From Bradyrhizobium algeriense (lineage in GTDB: Bacteria > Pseudomonadota > Alphaproteobacteria > Rhizobiales > Xanthobacteraceae), in contig NZ_PYCN01000014.1 of the NCBI RefSeq assembly GCF_003062295.1, positions 62,001 to 126,000 of the forward strand: DNA of 64,000 bases, read 5' to 3'. Below the pieces are notes generated by a model. That model ran no database searches. It saw nothing but the letters and a program-made list of their open reading frames with translations, and was not told the origin of the DNA. A program made the translations under genes and the position numbers. Below are positions 7,437-16,236 of this stretch, one piece after another (positions within the stretch are counted from its first letter, which is position 1; the number at the start of each line of letters is the position of its first letter).

Positions 7437-8714
7437 CTACACCCTCTCCACCCCGCACCAATCCGCGATGAACAGCGCGGTCGCCTTCGTCGACTTCCGC
7501 AGCGACTCCAGTTCGACATATTCGTTGAAGCCGTGCATCGCCGCACCCGTCGCGCCGAAGCACAGGCTCGGGATGTTGTAGTTCAACCCGTAGAACCGCG
7601 TATCGGTCAGCGCGGTGAACGCGCGGTCCGGCACCGTGCCGCCATAGACAGCGCCAAACGCTTTTGCAAATGCGGCCTCCGGTTCGGCCGAATTCGTCAG
7701 CTCATACCCCTCCGACAGGAAGCCCGACCATTCGACCTGCGGCGGATTGTTGGAGAGAAATCTGTGGTCACGCGCCGAAGCCGACACGCAGGCCAAAATC
7801 TCCTTCTGGCATTCCGCAATCGACCAACCCGGCAGCACCGCGATCCGGCAATCGACATCGCACCAGGCCGGCACGCTGGAGGCCCAGTCGCCACCCTTGA
7901 TGATGCCGGGGTTGAAGTTGAGCGGATGGGCGACCGCGTTGAAATGGCGATCCGCCTTGGCGCGCTCGTTCCACTCTTCTTCGAGCTTCTGCAGCGAATG
8001 AATCAGATGATACGCCGCCATGATGGCGTTGGCGCCCGCGCCGGCCTCGAACACATGCACCGGAAAACCGCGCACCTTGAGGCGAAACCAGATCACGCCG
8101 ACCTGCGAGCGCACCATGGTCTCGCCGGTCGGCTCCGGGATGAAGCAGGCGTCCGCGCGGTAGCCGCGCTGCAAGGTCGAGAGCGCGCCGACGCCGGTGG
8201 ATTCTTCTTCGATCACGGACTGGAAGTGGATGCGCCCGGTCGGCTTCAGCCCAGCGGCCTTGATCGCATCCAGCGCATACAGCGCGCCGATGGTGCCGGA
8301 CTTCATGTCGCAGGCGCCGCGGCCGTACATCCGGCCGTCCTTGATGACCGGCGAGAACGGCGGCGTCTCCCACATGTCGAGGGGACCTGTCGGAACGACG
8401 TCGCAGTGGCCCTGCAGGATCAGCGATTTGCCGGCATTGTTCGCGGGACGGCAGGTGCCGACAACCGAGCGCGCCCTGGAGAAATCATGCTCGATCGGCC
8501 CAAAGCCGCGCAGATCCTTCAAATCCCCGACGTCGATATGCCAGTCGTCGACCTCATAGCCGCGCTGGCGCAGGAGATCGCCGATCATGTCCTGGCACGG
8601 CCCCTCGGCGCCGCGGGTCGAGGGGATAGCAACGAAATCCCTTGTCGTCGCCAGTTGCGCATCAAAGCCGGCGTCAACGGCATCGAGGATTTTTTGTTGC
8701 GTATCGGTCGTCAT
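7437..8714 (-). CDS. M20-family deacylase (ArgE/DapE-type metallopeptidase)
   Basis: A 425-residue M20 enzyme. Metal-binding and catalytic motifs are visible: His103 and Asp105 in LQGHCDVVPTG, Asp136 in GRGACDMKSG, the glutamates at 169-171 in VIEEESTG, and a C-terminal His in GAAMHGFNEYVE. A dimerisation insert spans roughly 200-310. The family includes acetylornithine deacetylase, succinyl-diaminopimelate desuccinylase and carbamoyl hydrolases. The substrate is unresolved, and the gene is not beside arginine or lysine biosynthesis genes. No signal peptide is seen. Confidence 0.85.
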   Translation of the reverse strand: MTTDTQQKILDAVDAGFDAQLATTRDFVAIPSTRGAEGPCQDMIGDLLRQRGYEVDDWHIDVGDLKDLRGFGPIEHDFSRARSVVGTCRPANNAGKSLILQGHCDVVPTGPLDMWETPPFSPVIKDGRMYGRGACDMKSGTIGALYALDAIKAAGLKPTGRIHFQSVIEEESTGVGALSTLQRGYRADACFIPEPTGETMVRSQVGVIWFRLKVRGFPVHVFEAGAGANAIMAAYHLIHSLQKLEEEWNERAKADRHFNAVAHPLNFNPGIIKGGDWASSVPAWCDVDCRIAVLPGWSIAECQKEILACVSASARDHRFLSNNPPQVEWSGFLSEGYELTNSAEPEAAFAKAFGAVYGGTVPDRAFTALTDTRFYGLNYNIPSLCFGATGAAMHGFNEYVELESLRKSTKATALFIADWCGVERV

Positions 8715-8770
8715 GCGGCGGCTCCAGTCGAGAATTCAAAGAGATCGGGAGCGCGCACCCTACCCCGATC

Positions 8771-9499
8771 TCAGCCGCCGGCGTAATGCGCAAAATGCGC
8801 ATCCCGCAATGCATCTTCGAGCAGGCGGCCTTCCGAATAGCCGCGCAGCGACGCCGGGCGCTCGACGCCGTCGAGCAGCCGCGGGCACGGTTCAGGCGCG
8901 CCCAGCACGGTACGCACCGGAATGCGCTCGGCATAGATCGGCAGCTCGTAGTCCTCGTCGTCGTCGGCGACGCCCTTCGACCTGATCTTGGCGGACGCCT
9001 GCTCGATTTCCATCGCTATCACCGACGTCGCCTTGATCTCCTGCACCGTGCTTTGTCTTAAGGTCGCGGTCCGATCGGGGAAGAAGCGGTCGACCATCGC
9101 GACCAGCGCACGCTCCTTCTCGGCCGCATCGGTGACGAGGTAGGCAGTGCCGAACGCCATCACCGCGCGGTAATCCGCCGAATGATTGAAGCCGCATCTG
9201 GCCAGCACCAGGCTGTCGAGATGGGCGACGGTGAGACACGCCCTCTGGCCGTCGGACTGGTTCCGCAACATGCGGCTGGCGCTGCTGCCGTGCCAGTACA
9301 GATTGTTTTCCTCCCGCCAGAAGAATGTTGGCGTGCAGTAGGGTTGGCCGTCGATCACGTAGGAAACGTGGCAGAGCATCGAGGCATCGAGCAGGCCGTG
9401 AATCGTCGCTTTGTCGTAAGAGCCGCGCTCGTGCAGGCGCTTGACCCGGTTGCGTGGTGACAACGGGTAGGAAGTGGTGGTCTCGCCTTCGGTTATCAC
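8771..9499 (-). CDS. Pyridoxamine 5'-phosphate oxidase-like FMN-binding protein
   Basis: A 242-residue protein starting at GTG 9497-9499, chosen because GAGAGGAG precedes it; the open frame runs 114 bp further 5' into a MocR leader. The split-barrel FMN domain covers residues about 15-160 (ATIHGLLDASMLCHVSYV, PYCTPTFFWREENNLYWHG, RACLTVAHLDSLVLARC, YRAVMAFGTAYLV). A further tail of about 60 residues is Asp/Glu-rich. It is divergent from a MocR/PdxR-type regulator with 73 bp between start codons, consistent with a vitamin B6-linked regulatory pair. Confidence 0.8.
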   Translation of the reverse strand: MITEGETTTSYPLSPRNRVKRLHERGSYDKATIHGLLDASMLCHVSYVIDGQPYCTPTFFWREENNLYWHGSSASRMLRNQSDGQRACLTVAHLDSLVLARCGFNHSADYRAVMAFGTAYLVTDAAEKERALVAMVDRFFPDRTATLRQSTVQEIKATSVIAMEIEQASAKIRSKGVADDDEDYELPIYAERIPVRTVLGAPEPCPRLLDGVERPASLRGYSEGRLLEDALRDAHFAHYAGG

Positions 9500-9572
9500 G
9501 TCAGCTCCTCTCGGGATTGGCCCAGTCGAAGAAGTTGTACCGGCGAATTTGGTCTGCGATAGTGCCAATTCC

Positions 9573-11078
9573 ATGCGAAAAATTCCGACCAATTCTCCGG
9601 CGACCCGGCGCAAGGCCGAGCTTCCGCTCGACCTTGACGGGCCCCATGTAACGCAAGACGCCTCCTCGCAGCACCGGCTCTATCAGGCGCTCTGCCACGC
9701 CATAATCGGCGGGATCGCCAAACCGGGCGAGCCGCTGCCGCCGCAGCGCACGCTGGCAAAACAGACCGGCTTTCGCCGCAACGCCGTCACCTCGGCCTAT
9801 GAGCGGCTGATCGCGGACGGCTTTGCGGTAGCCACCACAGGCTCCGGCACGTTCGTCGCCGCCCGCATTCCCGCCCACGTCAACGACGCACGCAAGACCA
9901 GGATCGCGGTCGAGGCGCCGCAGCAAGGCGCGCTCGCGCTCGGCTGCACGCATATCGATGAAAGGGCGCTGCAGCGCTTCAGGGCGTTTGCCGGCCGGCG
10001 CTTGCGCGCCTTCGGCAACGAGCACCTGCAATACGGCGACCCCAGGGGCAGCCGCGAACTGCGCGCCGCGATTGCCGATCATTTGTTGGCGGCACGAGGG
10101 CTGCGCTGCGATCCGGACCAGATCATGCTGGCGTCGGGAACGCAGCACGCCTTGCGGATCGTGCTGGGCGCAATCCTCAAGCCCGGCGATCACATCTGGT
10201 GCGAGGATCCCGGCTATCCTGCCGCGCGAAGGGCAATCGGGCATTATGGCCTGCGCCCCGTCTCCGTCCCGGTCGACTCTTCCGGCATGATCGTGGCCAA
10301 AGGCCGGGCGCTGGCGCCGTCGGCGGGCGCGGCCTATGTGACGCCGTCGCACCAGTTTCCGCTGGGTGTGCAGATGTCGATGACGCGGCGGCTGGAATTG
10401 CTCGACTGGGCCAGGGAGACGAGCGCCTTCGTGATCGAAGACGATTACGACAGCGAGTTTCGCTACAACGGCGCGCCATTGCTGTCGCTCGCCGGCATCG
10501 ATCATCTCTCGCGCGTCATCTATATGGGCACGTTTGCAAAGACGCTGTTTCCCGGATTGCGCATCGGCTATTGCGCGATGCCCGAACGACTGGTCGGGCC
10601 GGTGACGACGGCCCGCGCCGCGCTCGACCGCTTTCCCGGCACGCTGCTCGAGGGCGCGGTGGCGGACATGCTCAATTCCGGCGCGTTCGCGGCAAATCTG
10701 CGCAAGGTGCGCGGGATCTATCGCGAAGCGCGTGACGTCCTGGCTTCAACCTTGTCGGCGGCATCGGACGGGCTTCTCACGGTGCCGGTGCCCTCGCAGG
10801 GCCTGCATCTGGTCGCGCGGTTCGATCCATCGACCGATCCGCTGGTGGCCGCCAAGGCAAAGACGGAGGCCGGCGTCGCGGGCTGGCTGCTGGCGGAAAC
10901 CTATTTTCGTGCGCGTCCCCTTCCAGGTTTCGTCCTCGGCTTTGCCGGCCATCCCCTGCCGCAACTGATCGCGTCGGCCGAACGGCTGGCGAAGTCATCG
11001 CTCGCTGCCTTTCAAATAAGTCGCTGGCCGAACAAGGGTGGAACCGGCAAGGTCAAACAGCGGAAGGCCGCGACCTGA
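9573..11078 (+). CDS. MocR/PdxR-type regulator (GntR helix-turn-helix plus aminotransferase domain)
   Basis: A 501-residue fusion. Residues 31-95 form a GntR winged helix (SSQHRLYQALCHAIIGG...FAVATTGSGTFVA). Residues about 120-480 resemble a class I aminotransferase with EDPGYPAARRAI, the EDDYDSEFRY motif (289-298) and the PLP-binding lysine Lys323 in GTFAKTLFPGLRIGY. MocR proteins use PLP as an effector; PdxR members control vitamin B6 synthesis. The divergent neighbour encodes a PNPOx-like protein, so it is the probable target. The start was chosen at the first ATG that keeps a normal N-terminus. Confidence 0.88.
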   Translation: MRKIPTNSPATRRKAELPLDLDGPHVTQDASSQHRLYQALCHAIIGGIAKPGEPLPPQRTLAKQTGFRRNAVTSAYERLIADGFAVATTGSGTFVAARIPAHVNDARKTRIAVEAPQQGALALGCTHIDERALQRFRAFAGRRLRAFGNEHLQYGDPRGSRELRAAIADHLLAARGLRCDPDQIMLASGTQHALRIVLGAILKPGDHIWCEDPGYPAARRAIGHYGLRPVSVPVDSSGMIVAKGRALAPSAGAAYVTPSHQFPLGVQMSMTRRLELLDWARETSAFVIEDDYDSEFRYNGAPLLSLAGIDHLSRVIYMGTFAKTLFPGLRIGYCAMPERLVGPVTTARAALDRFPGTLLEGAVADMLNSGAFAANLRKVRGIYREARDVLASTLSAASDGLLTVPVPSQGLHLVARFDPSTDPLVAAKAKTEAGVAGWLLAETYFRARPLPGFVLGFAGHPLPQLIASAERLAKSSLAAFQISRWPNKGGTGKVKQRKAAT

Positions 11079-11164
11079 CCGCAGGCGTCGGCCGTCGCCC
11101 TATCAGAATCGCCGCCGCGTCACTAAGCTCGACGCCTGATTGAATATCACGGCGGAAACACCGG

Positions 11165-11317
11165 ATGCCCGGCAATCGCAACGTTCTGTATCTCGTCATC
11201 GGCGTGTTGATCGTCGCGGTCGGCGTGCTCAGCTACAATCTCTACAAAGCCAAGCAGGAACCCGAAGGCCTGCAGATCAATGTCGGGCCCGATGGGCTGA
11301 AGATCAAGACCAAGTGA
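11165..11317 (+). CDS. Small single-span membrane protein (50 aa)
   Basis: ATG 11165 to TGA 11317 encodes 50 residues. After MPGNRN comes a hydrophobic segment of about 19 residues (VLYLVIGVLIVAVGVLSY), then NLYKAKQEPEGLQINVGPDGLKIKTK. This N-in anchor with a short polar tail is common among small alphaproteobacterial membrane proteins. Codon use matches the neighbours. The function is unknown. The next gene starts 11 bp downstream, so the two are likely cotranscribed. Confidence 0.65.
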   Translation: MPGNRNVLYLVIGVLIVAVGVLSYNLYKAKQEPEGLQINVGPDGLKIKTK

Positions 11318-11328
11318 GCGAGGCCGGA

Positions 11329-11586
11329 ATGATGACGACAAAGGCTGCCCGATCGCTTGCCCTCCCCGCGGGCGTCGCGCTGTGGCTCCTTACGAGTCCC
11401 GCCGTCGCGCAGGCGGCCTCGCGCGAGCAGGACATTATCGACCTGCGGCTCGGTCAGCGCGTCCTCGTCGACGACGGATCGTGCCCGGCAGGACAAATCA
11501 AGGAAGTCCAGGGCTCGCAGATGACGGCTTCAGGCGTGCTACGCACCCGCAAATGCATTCAGCGGCTGGGAACGAAGAAGCGATAG
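11329..11586 (+). CDS. Small secreted protein, DUF6719-like
   Basis: An 85-residue protein from ATG 11329 (a second ATG follows at once), preceded by GAGGCCGGA. The N-terminus is a signal peptide (MMTTKAARSLALPAGVALW, cleavage near AQAAS). The mature part, LRLGQRVLVDDGSCPAGQIKEVQ...RTRKCIQRLG, has two cysteines that could form a disulfide. The VLVDDGSCPAGQIKEV motif recurs in small rhizobial exported proteins, which I recall as DUF6719. The function is unknown. Confidence 0.65.
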   Translation: MMTTKAARSLALPAGVALWLLTSPAVAQAASREQDIIDLRLGQRVLVDDGSCPAGQIKEVQGSQMTASGVLRTRKCIQRLGTKKR

Positions 11587-11602
11587 CGGCAACCTTGTAG
11601 CG

Positions 11603-12052
11603 CTAGAACATGCCGTTGGTGTTGGCGGCCTTCTCGGGAATCTCCTGCACGACGTCCCAGTGTTCGACAATCTTGCCGTTCTCGAGCCTGAAAATGTCGA
11701 CGATGGCGCGGCCGCGCGTACCCTTCTCGCGCACGCTGTGAACGTGCACGATCACGTAGTCGCCGTCAGCGAAGGCGCGCTTGATCTCGCTCCGGGAGTC
11801 CGGGAATTTCTCCCGCAAGAAGCCGAGGAAGGCCTTGAAGCCTTCGATGCCGTCCGGCGCCGTCGGGTTGTGCTGGATGTAGTGCGGCCCGAAGAACTTC
11901 GCGGCGGCGTCGAAATCCTTGCGGTTGAGCGCCGCATCGTAGAATTCGAGCACGGCTTTCTTGTTGGCTTCCTGCGTCGCGGCGTCGGCGGCGAACGCAG
12001 GCGATGTGGCCAGCGACAACAGGCCGATCAGGCCGATAAGAAGAGATCGCAT
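11603..12052 (-). CDS. Exported SnoaL/NTF2-like protein
   Basis: 149 residues from ATG 12050-12052, with GGGAAC upstream. A signal peptide (MRSLLIGLIGLLSLATSPAF, cleavage after AFA) precedes a SnoaL-like cone fold: NKKAVLEFYDAALNRKDFDAA, YIQHNPTAPDGIEGFKAFL, DYVIVHVHSVREKG, AIVDIFRLENGKIVEHWDV. The HNP and VEHWDV stretches are typical of SnoaL-like polyketide cyclase-type proteins, which often lack known enzymatic activity. It is convergent with the DUF6719-like gene. Confidence 0.8.
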   Translation of the reverse strand: MRSLLIGLIGLLSLATSPAFAADAATQEANKKAVLEFYDAALNRKDFDAAAKFFGPHYIQHNPTAPDGIEGFKAFLGFLREKFPDSRSEIKRAFADGDYVIVHVHSVREKGTRGRAIVDIFRLENGKIVEHWDVVQEIPEKAANTNGMF

Positions 12053-12173
12053 GACAGTTCCCTTGTGCAAGCGGTTTCGATGCCGACGAAACTCGTCGAA
12101 CGGTCATTGATTACAATGGCCGTTACCGGCGCGTCGAGCCTGCGGAAATTTGGGAGACCAAGTATCGCCGAGG

Positions 12174-12584
12174 TTACTGGTTCGTCGCCGGCTCGAACAT
12201 GCATTGCAATGTCGGCTTGGCGATCTTGGTGAAGGTCGGGCCGATTTCGGACTGCTTCGACGCCGGCACCCACGCGGTCTCGATCGTCGGCACCCCGGTC
12301 TCGCTGATGCCGCGCAGCAGCGCCTCGCGCAGGTCGGCATCTTCCACGGTCGCGGCGGCGTAGTCGTGCAGGCAGCCGCAAACGCTTTCGGGGTGCGCCC
12401 AGCGGCCGACCATATGGGGCGCGCAAAGCCGCACGAACTCGCCGCGCGGATCGGGCACCTTGAACAGGGAACGGAACGAGGTCTGCGGCGGCTGAAACTG
12501 GAGCTGGACTTGAGCTTGGGCTTGCGCCGAGCCGCTGAGAAGGAGGAACGACAGGATTACAGCGGAGCAGATGCGTACGAACAT
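12174..12584 (-). CDS. Secreted hypothetical protein (136 aa)
   Basis: A signal peptide (MFVRICSAVILSFLLLSGSA, cleavage in AQAQA) precedes a 113-residue mature protein. It has CAPHMVGRWAHPESVCGCLHDYAAA and a final CMF, four cysteines in all. Trp, His and Cys spacing suggests a disulfide-stabilised periplasmic protein. No family was recognised. It ends 102 bp from the SnoaL-like gene start and both point leftward. Confidence 0.65.
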   Translation of the reverse strand: MFVRICSAVILSFLLLSGSAQAQAQVQLQFQPPQTSFRSLFKVPDPRGEFVRLCAPHMVGRWAHPESVCGCLHDYAAATVEDADLREALLRGISETGVPTIETAWVPASKQSEIGPTFTKIAKPTLQCMFEPATNQ

Positions 12585-12663
12585 GCAGGGCCTTTACCGG
12601 CGATCTTTTTTGCTATCGGCGACCTTTTGCAAAAGGACTGCTTTTGCAAAAGTTCCGTCACGC

Positions 12664-12825
12664 TCAGTTGGCGGCCACGACCATCGGCTGGGACGCAGGC
12701 GTCGCAACCGGCGAGCCATGATAGGCGAAGGTACCGACGCCCGGGAGGTGCTGGTCGGAAGAACCAGCCATCGAGGGACCAGCTAGGATGAAGGCGAAGG
12801 CGAGGATGAAGCTGGTGGTCCGCAT
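12664..12825 (-). CDS. Very small secreted protein (53 aa)
   Basis: ATG 12823-12825 is preceded by GGAGA with good spacing. The product begins MRTTSFILAFAFILAGPSMA, a complete signal peptide. The mature part is about 33 residues (GSSDQHLPGVGTFAYHGSP...). Nothing indicates a function; it could be an exported peptide of the sort often annotated as hypothetical in Bradyrhizobium. A longer in-frame reading further upstream has no ribosome site and no homologous look. Confidence 0.5.
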   Translation of the reverse strand: MRTTSFILAFAFILAGPSMAGSSDQHLPGVGTFAYHGSPVATPASQPMVVAAN

Positions 12826-13524
12826 CTGACTGTCTCCGGTAGTCGGTGGCCGGCAGTGCCCGCCGTCTCGTTGGCCACGTGATAACCATCGGCTGTTTCC
12901 GGACATCTGCGCCAAAAACGGAAAATGGTTTCGTCGCACAGGAGAATTGTTTCGTCGGCTCGATCGGACGAAACAATGGCTGGAAAAATTCAATGAATTC
13001 AGCCGCGACGCTCGCACTTGCGAGGATCAGGCTGAACACTGGAAGCCCGCCATTGAAGCCGCTTTGGCCCTCCTTCCGTGGACGAGGACGGCCTCGTTCA
13101 CCGGCCGATTGGATGAACCCAAGCCCCGGTCCGGCCGACTCAACGCCGTGCAACTTTCCGTGTGCTTGTGCGTTGTGACCCGTTCCTCAACAAAGGATAG
13201 CCGTCGTGGGTAATGGCAACATCGATGTTGGCAGTGCAACCCCGACCCGCAAACCCGGCCAGCCGGTGGAGCGCCAGGGAAAGACCTCGGAAGGAAAAAC
13301 CTCAGAGCATCCTGTGAGCCTTTGTGGCGCGATGTCGCAGCAAGGCGGCGAATTTCGCGGCAATGTATCGGCCCCGCAAAAGCTCGTGCAGCTCGTCGGT
13401 TGTCGCGACCGCAAGGCCGGGCCCGGCCCGGAGGCCCGCCAATATTCCAATCCGGTCAAACGGTAAGCCCGAAGCCCTCATCCCGGATCCGATTTCGGAC
13501 CCGGGATCTCGGCTGGCATCGGAC
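12826..13524. other. 700-bp stretch without a confident gene
   Basis: One plus-strand frame, GTG 13206 to 13466 (86 aa), has AAGGA upstream but low-complexity, Gly/Lys/Gln-rich content (MGNGNIDVGSATPTRKPG...). A second frame, 12947-13213, overlaps it. Neither shows a recognisable domain. A TTTCGTCG motif recurs near 12930-12960, and GGAAAGACCTCGG / GGAAAAACCTCAG are near-repeats at 13278-13306. The stretch may hold a degraded gene. Confidence 0.35.
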
Positions 13525-14073
13525 TTACTGGATGAATTCACCGCATTTCTGAACCGCGGCGTCGGCGGCTCCCCAGGGCATGATCGGCACCGAGGAGGTC
13601 GAGTTTTTGGGGGAACCCTCGATCAGCCTGTCCGAATAGACCATATAGACCAGCACGTTGCGCTTGGCGTCGCAGCCGCGAACGATCTGCATCTTCTTGA
13701 AGAACAGCGAGCGGCGCTGCCGGAACATGTCGTCGCCCTGCTCAAGCTTGTGCTTGAAGTGGATCGGGGCGATCTGGCGGCACGCCAGCGAAATGTCCGA
13801 GACCTCCTCGGCAAGGCCGAGCCAGCCTTTGAAGCCGCCCTTTTCCGGCACGGTGAAGTGACAGGCTACGCCATCGACCTCGGGGTCGTCGACCGCGTAG
13901 GTCGCGAGCTTGTCGTTCGGGCTCAGCCACTTGAACACGGTCGAGCGGCGAAAAATCAGGTCGGGCTCGTCGGCGGCCGACGCCGGGCCAGCCTGCCAAA
14001 GCAACAGCGCCAACACCCCCAAGGCCAGACTTCTCCACTTCTTGTTCCACTTAACGATGGCCTTGGATGTCAT
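13525..14073 (-). CDS. creA: CreA family protein
   Basis: A 182-residue protein. A hydrophobic signal segment at 14-33 (SLALGVLALLLWQAGPASA) leads into FRRSTVFKWLSPNDKLATYAVDDPEVDGVACHF, GGFKGWLGLAEEVSDISLACRQ and FKKMQIVRGCDAKRNVLVYMVYSD, which are the CreA (YjjA-like) family core. CreA is a periplasmic protein of unknown biochemical role, found in E. coli beside the CreBC regulators. No creBC genes are adjacent here. Length matches the family. Confidence 0.85.
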   Translation of the reverse strand: MTSKAIVKWNKKWRSLALGVLALLLWQAGPASAADEPDLIFRRSTVFKWLSPNDKLATYAVDDPEVDGVACHFTVPEKGGFKGWLGLAEEVSDISLACRQIAPIHFKHKLEQGDDMFRQRRSLFFKKMQIVRGCDAKRNVLVYMVYSDRLIEGSPKNSTSSVPIMPWGAADAAVQKCGEFIQ

Positions 14074-14296
14074 TGATATCTCCGCTGAAGGGCACGCCGC
14101 CTATGTAGTGGCCGGAAAGCCGCACAGGAAGGCCGCCGCCCGGAGGTGCCCAACCGACCGCCGTTTAACGGATTGTGAGGCTTTTTTGCTACGATCGGGG
14201 CGAAAATCGCTGAAATTAGAAGGCCTACGCTGGTGAACGCGTTTTGCCTCTGCGACAACAAATAATTATCGGAAGAGTGGATTCGAGTAACCGGAT

Positions 14297-16078
14297 TTGA
14301 GGATCAAGCGCGTGAGCGGGCATCGAGTTTTCAGTGCGGGTATTGCGAGCGCAGCTAATTCCAAACGGCGATTTTGGCAACTGGCGATGTTGACGGCGGC
14401 CGGCACCCTGGTTGCCGTTCCCCAGGCAGATGCTGCCGCCCTGTTCTACTGGCAGGACTCCGATCCCGGCTACTACCGACCGGCGCCGGTGGCGCAGCCG
14501 CGCAAGCCGAAGGTCCGCCGCCCGTCAGCCAAGACCGAGGCGGCGCTCAAGGAAACCAACGCCAAGCCGCAGGGGCCGCTGATCATTGCGGTGTCGATCG
14601 AGCAGCAGAAGGTCCGCGTCTACGACGCCAACGGCCTGTTCGCCGAAAGCCCGGTCTCGACGGGCATGAAGGGTCATTCGACCCCGATGGGCGTGTTCAG
14701 CATCATCCAGAAGCACAAGATGCACCGCTCCAACATCTACAGCGGCGCGCCGATGCCTTACATGCAGCGCATCACCTGGTCGGGCGTCGCGATGCATGCC
14801 GGCGTATTGCCCGGCTATCCGGCGTCGCACGGCTGCATCCGCATGCCGACGGCCTTTGCCGTGAAGATGTGGAACTGGACCAGGATGGGCGCGCGCGTCA
14901 TCATCACGCCGGGCCAGATCACGCCTGCCAGTTTCTCGCATCCATTGCTGGTGGCGCAGAAGGTCGTGCCGCAACCCCTTCTCGCCGACGATCCGGCGAA
15001 CGACGCGCCCGCGGTGAAGAGCGACAAGGGCGCGGATGCCGGCCATGCGAACAAGCTGGCGAATTCGGAGGCGGGCCTGGATCTCCGATCGACCGTCGGT
15101 CACGCGGCACCGTTGCGCGAACAGACCCACACCGCGGATGCCCGCGCCGCGATGCCGGCGATGAACGATGTCGTGTCCGATGCAACGCCGTCCGCGGCCA
15201 AGGTTCAGCCTGCTAGCGATACTTCGAACGCGGAAGCGAAGGCGGACACGCCAAAATCCGAGCCCGCCGACGCTGCCGATGTCAAATCCGCCGAGAGCGC
15301 AGCCGAGAGCGTGAAAGCCGAGGACATCCCCGGCGAGGCAAAAGTCGAAACCAGCTCGGAGATGAAATCCGACGCTTTGAGCGCCGAGGCTTCCACGGCA
15401 GCGATTACCAATGTCGAGGAAGCCAAGACTCCTGAGTCCAAGACTCCCGAATCCAAGCCTGCTGAATCCAAGGCTGCTGAATCCAAGGCTCTCGAAAAGC
15501 CCACCGAGCCCGTCAAGGCGGTGGCCGATGCGCCGGCAGTGCCGGCGGTTGCACCCGACGTGAAGAAGGATACGGCGCGGCCGCCCGGCGCGGCTGCCAA
15601 GGCCGAGCCGCCCAGGCGTCCCGGCCAGATCGCGGTATTCGTGAGCCGCAAGGATTCCAAGCTGTACGTCCGCGAGAACTTCAAGCCGCAGTTCGACGTT
15701 CCGATCACCATCGCGCCGAGCGACCGGCCGCTGGGTACGCATGTCTTCACCGCCGAGGCCGACAAGAAGGATCCCAACCTGTTGCGCTGGTCGGTGGTCT
15801 CGCTGCCGGTCACGGCCCGCAATGCGGCCCGGACCGACGAGGACGACCGCACGGCACGGCGCCGCAAGGTGGCCGGCGGAGCCCTTGCCGAGGCCAGGCC
15901 GCTGCCGATGCCGAACAGCCCCGCCGAGGCGCTGGACCGCATCACCGTTGCTCCCGAAGCCATGGCGCGGATCGCCGAGGTACTGACCACCGGCGGCTCG
16001 ATCGTGGTGTCCGATCACGGCGTCAACCAGGGCGGCGAAACCGGCGAAGGCACCGACTTCATCGTCCCGCTGCGCTAA
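14297..16078 (+). CDS. Large L,D-transpeptidase (YkuD) with a second, non-catalytic YkuD-like half domain
   Basis: 593 residues from TTG 14297; GTG 14312 is a possible alternative. A signal segment (about 25-47, QLAMLTAAGTLVAVPQADA) indicates export. Residues 93-205 form the YkuD domain, with His167 (GVAMHAGV), His178 and Cys180 in ASHGCIRMP, the peptidoglycan 3-3 crosslinking or lipoprotein-anchoring nucleophile. A long Ala/Glu/Lys linker (about 240-440) includes 15-bp tandem repeats. The C-terminus (about 448 on) restarts a YkuD-like strand pattern, GQIAVFVSRKDSKLYVREN and RPLGTHVFTA, but lacks SHGC, so it is probably non-catalytic. Isolated gene with its own leader. Confidence 0.85.
   Translation: MRIKRVSGHRVFSAGIASAANSKRRFWQLAMLTAAGTLVAVPQADAAALFYWQDSDPGYYRPAPVAQPRKPKVRRPSAKTEAALKETNAKPQGPLIIAVSIEQQKVRVYDANGLFAESPVSTGMKGHSTPMGVFSIIQKHKMHRSNIYSGAPMPYMQRITWSGVAMHAGVLPGYPASHGCIRMPTAFAVKMWNWTRMGARVIITPGQITPASFSHPLLVAQKVVPQPLLADDPANDAPAVKSDKGADAGHANKLANSEAGLDLRSTVGHAAPLREQTHTADARAAMPAMNDVVSDATPSAAKVQPASDTSNAEAKADTPKSEPADAADVKSAESAAESVKAEDIPGEAKVETSSEMKSDALSAEASTAAITNVEEAKTPESKTPESKPAESKAAESKALEKPTEPVKAVADAPAVPAVAPDVKKDTARPPGAAAKAEPPRRPGQIAVFVSRKDSKLYVRENFKPQFDVPITIAPSDRPLGTHVFTAEADKKDPNLLRWSVVSLPVTARNAARTDEDDRTARRRKVAGGALAEARPLPMPNSPAEALDRITVAPEAMARIAEVLTTGGSIVVSDHGVNQGGETGEGTDFIVPLR
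15428..15487 (+). repeat. Four 15-bp tandem repeats inside the L,D-transpeptidase linker
   Basis: Units of the form (A/C/G)CT-CC/GC-T/CGA-A/GTC-CAAG repeat four times and encode the pentapeptide T/P/A-P/A-E-S-K. The reading frame is preserved, so copy number can change without a frameshift, giving a flexible charged linker. Confidence 0.75.
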
Positions 16079-16089
16079 TCTCTTCTTCT

Positions 16090-16153
16090 GACGCGTTTTC
16101 TTTACGCGAATTCTTTACGCGAACCGGTACCCACTTCGCTCGAAAACGCTATG
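16090..16153. repeat. Interspersed GACGCG...CGAAAACGCTATG repeat
   Basis: This copy shares GACGCGTTTTCTTTACGCGA, CCGGTACCCACTTCGCTCGA and AAACGCTATG with copies at 37069-37119 (+) and 44230-44280 (inverse). Here TCTTTACGCGAA is tandemly duplicated. It is a non-coding intergenic family typical of this genome type. Confidence 0.8.
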
Positions 16154-16236
16154 GCTTCCCATAACGGCTTGTTGAGCGGCATCGTCCCGCGCGTTGCGCT
16201 ATCCTTCGTCAGTTGAACCGCTGTCGAGGCTTTTCC

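Noticed and set aside
12947..13213. 88-residue plus-strand frame (MFRRLDRTKQWLEKFNEFSR...)
   Set aside because: No ribosome site, overlaps another weak frame, and the tail is low complexity; treated as part of a gene-poor stretch.
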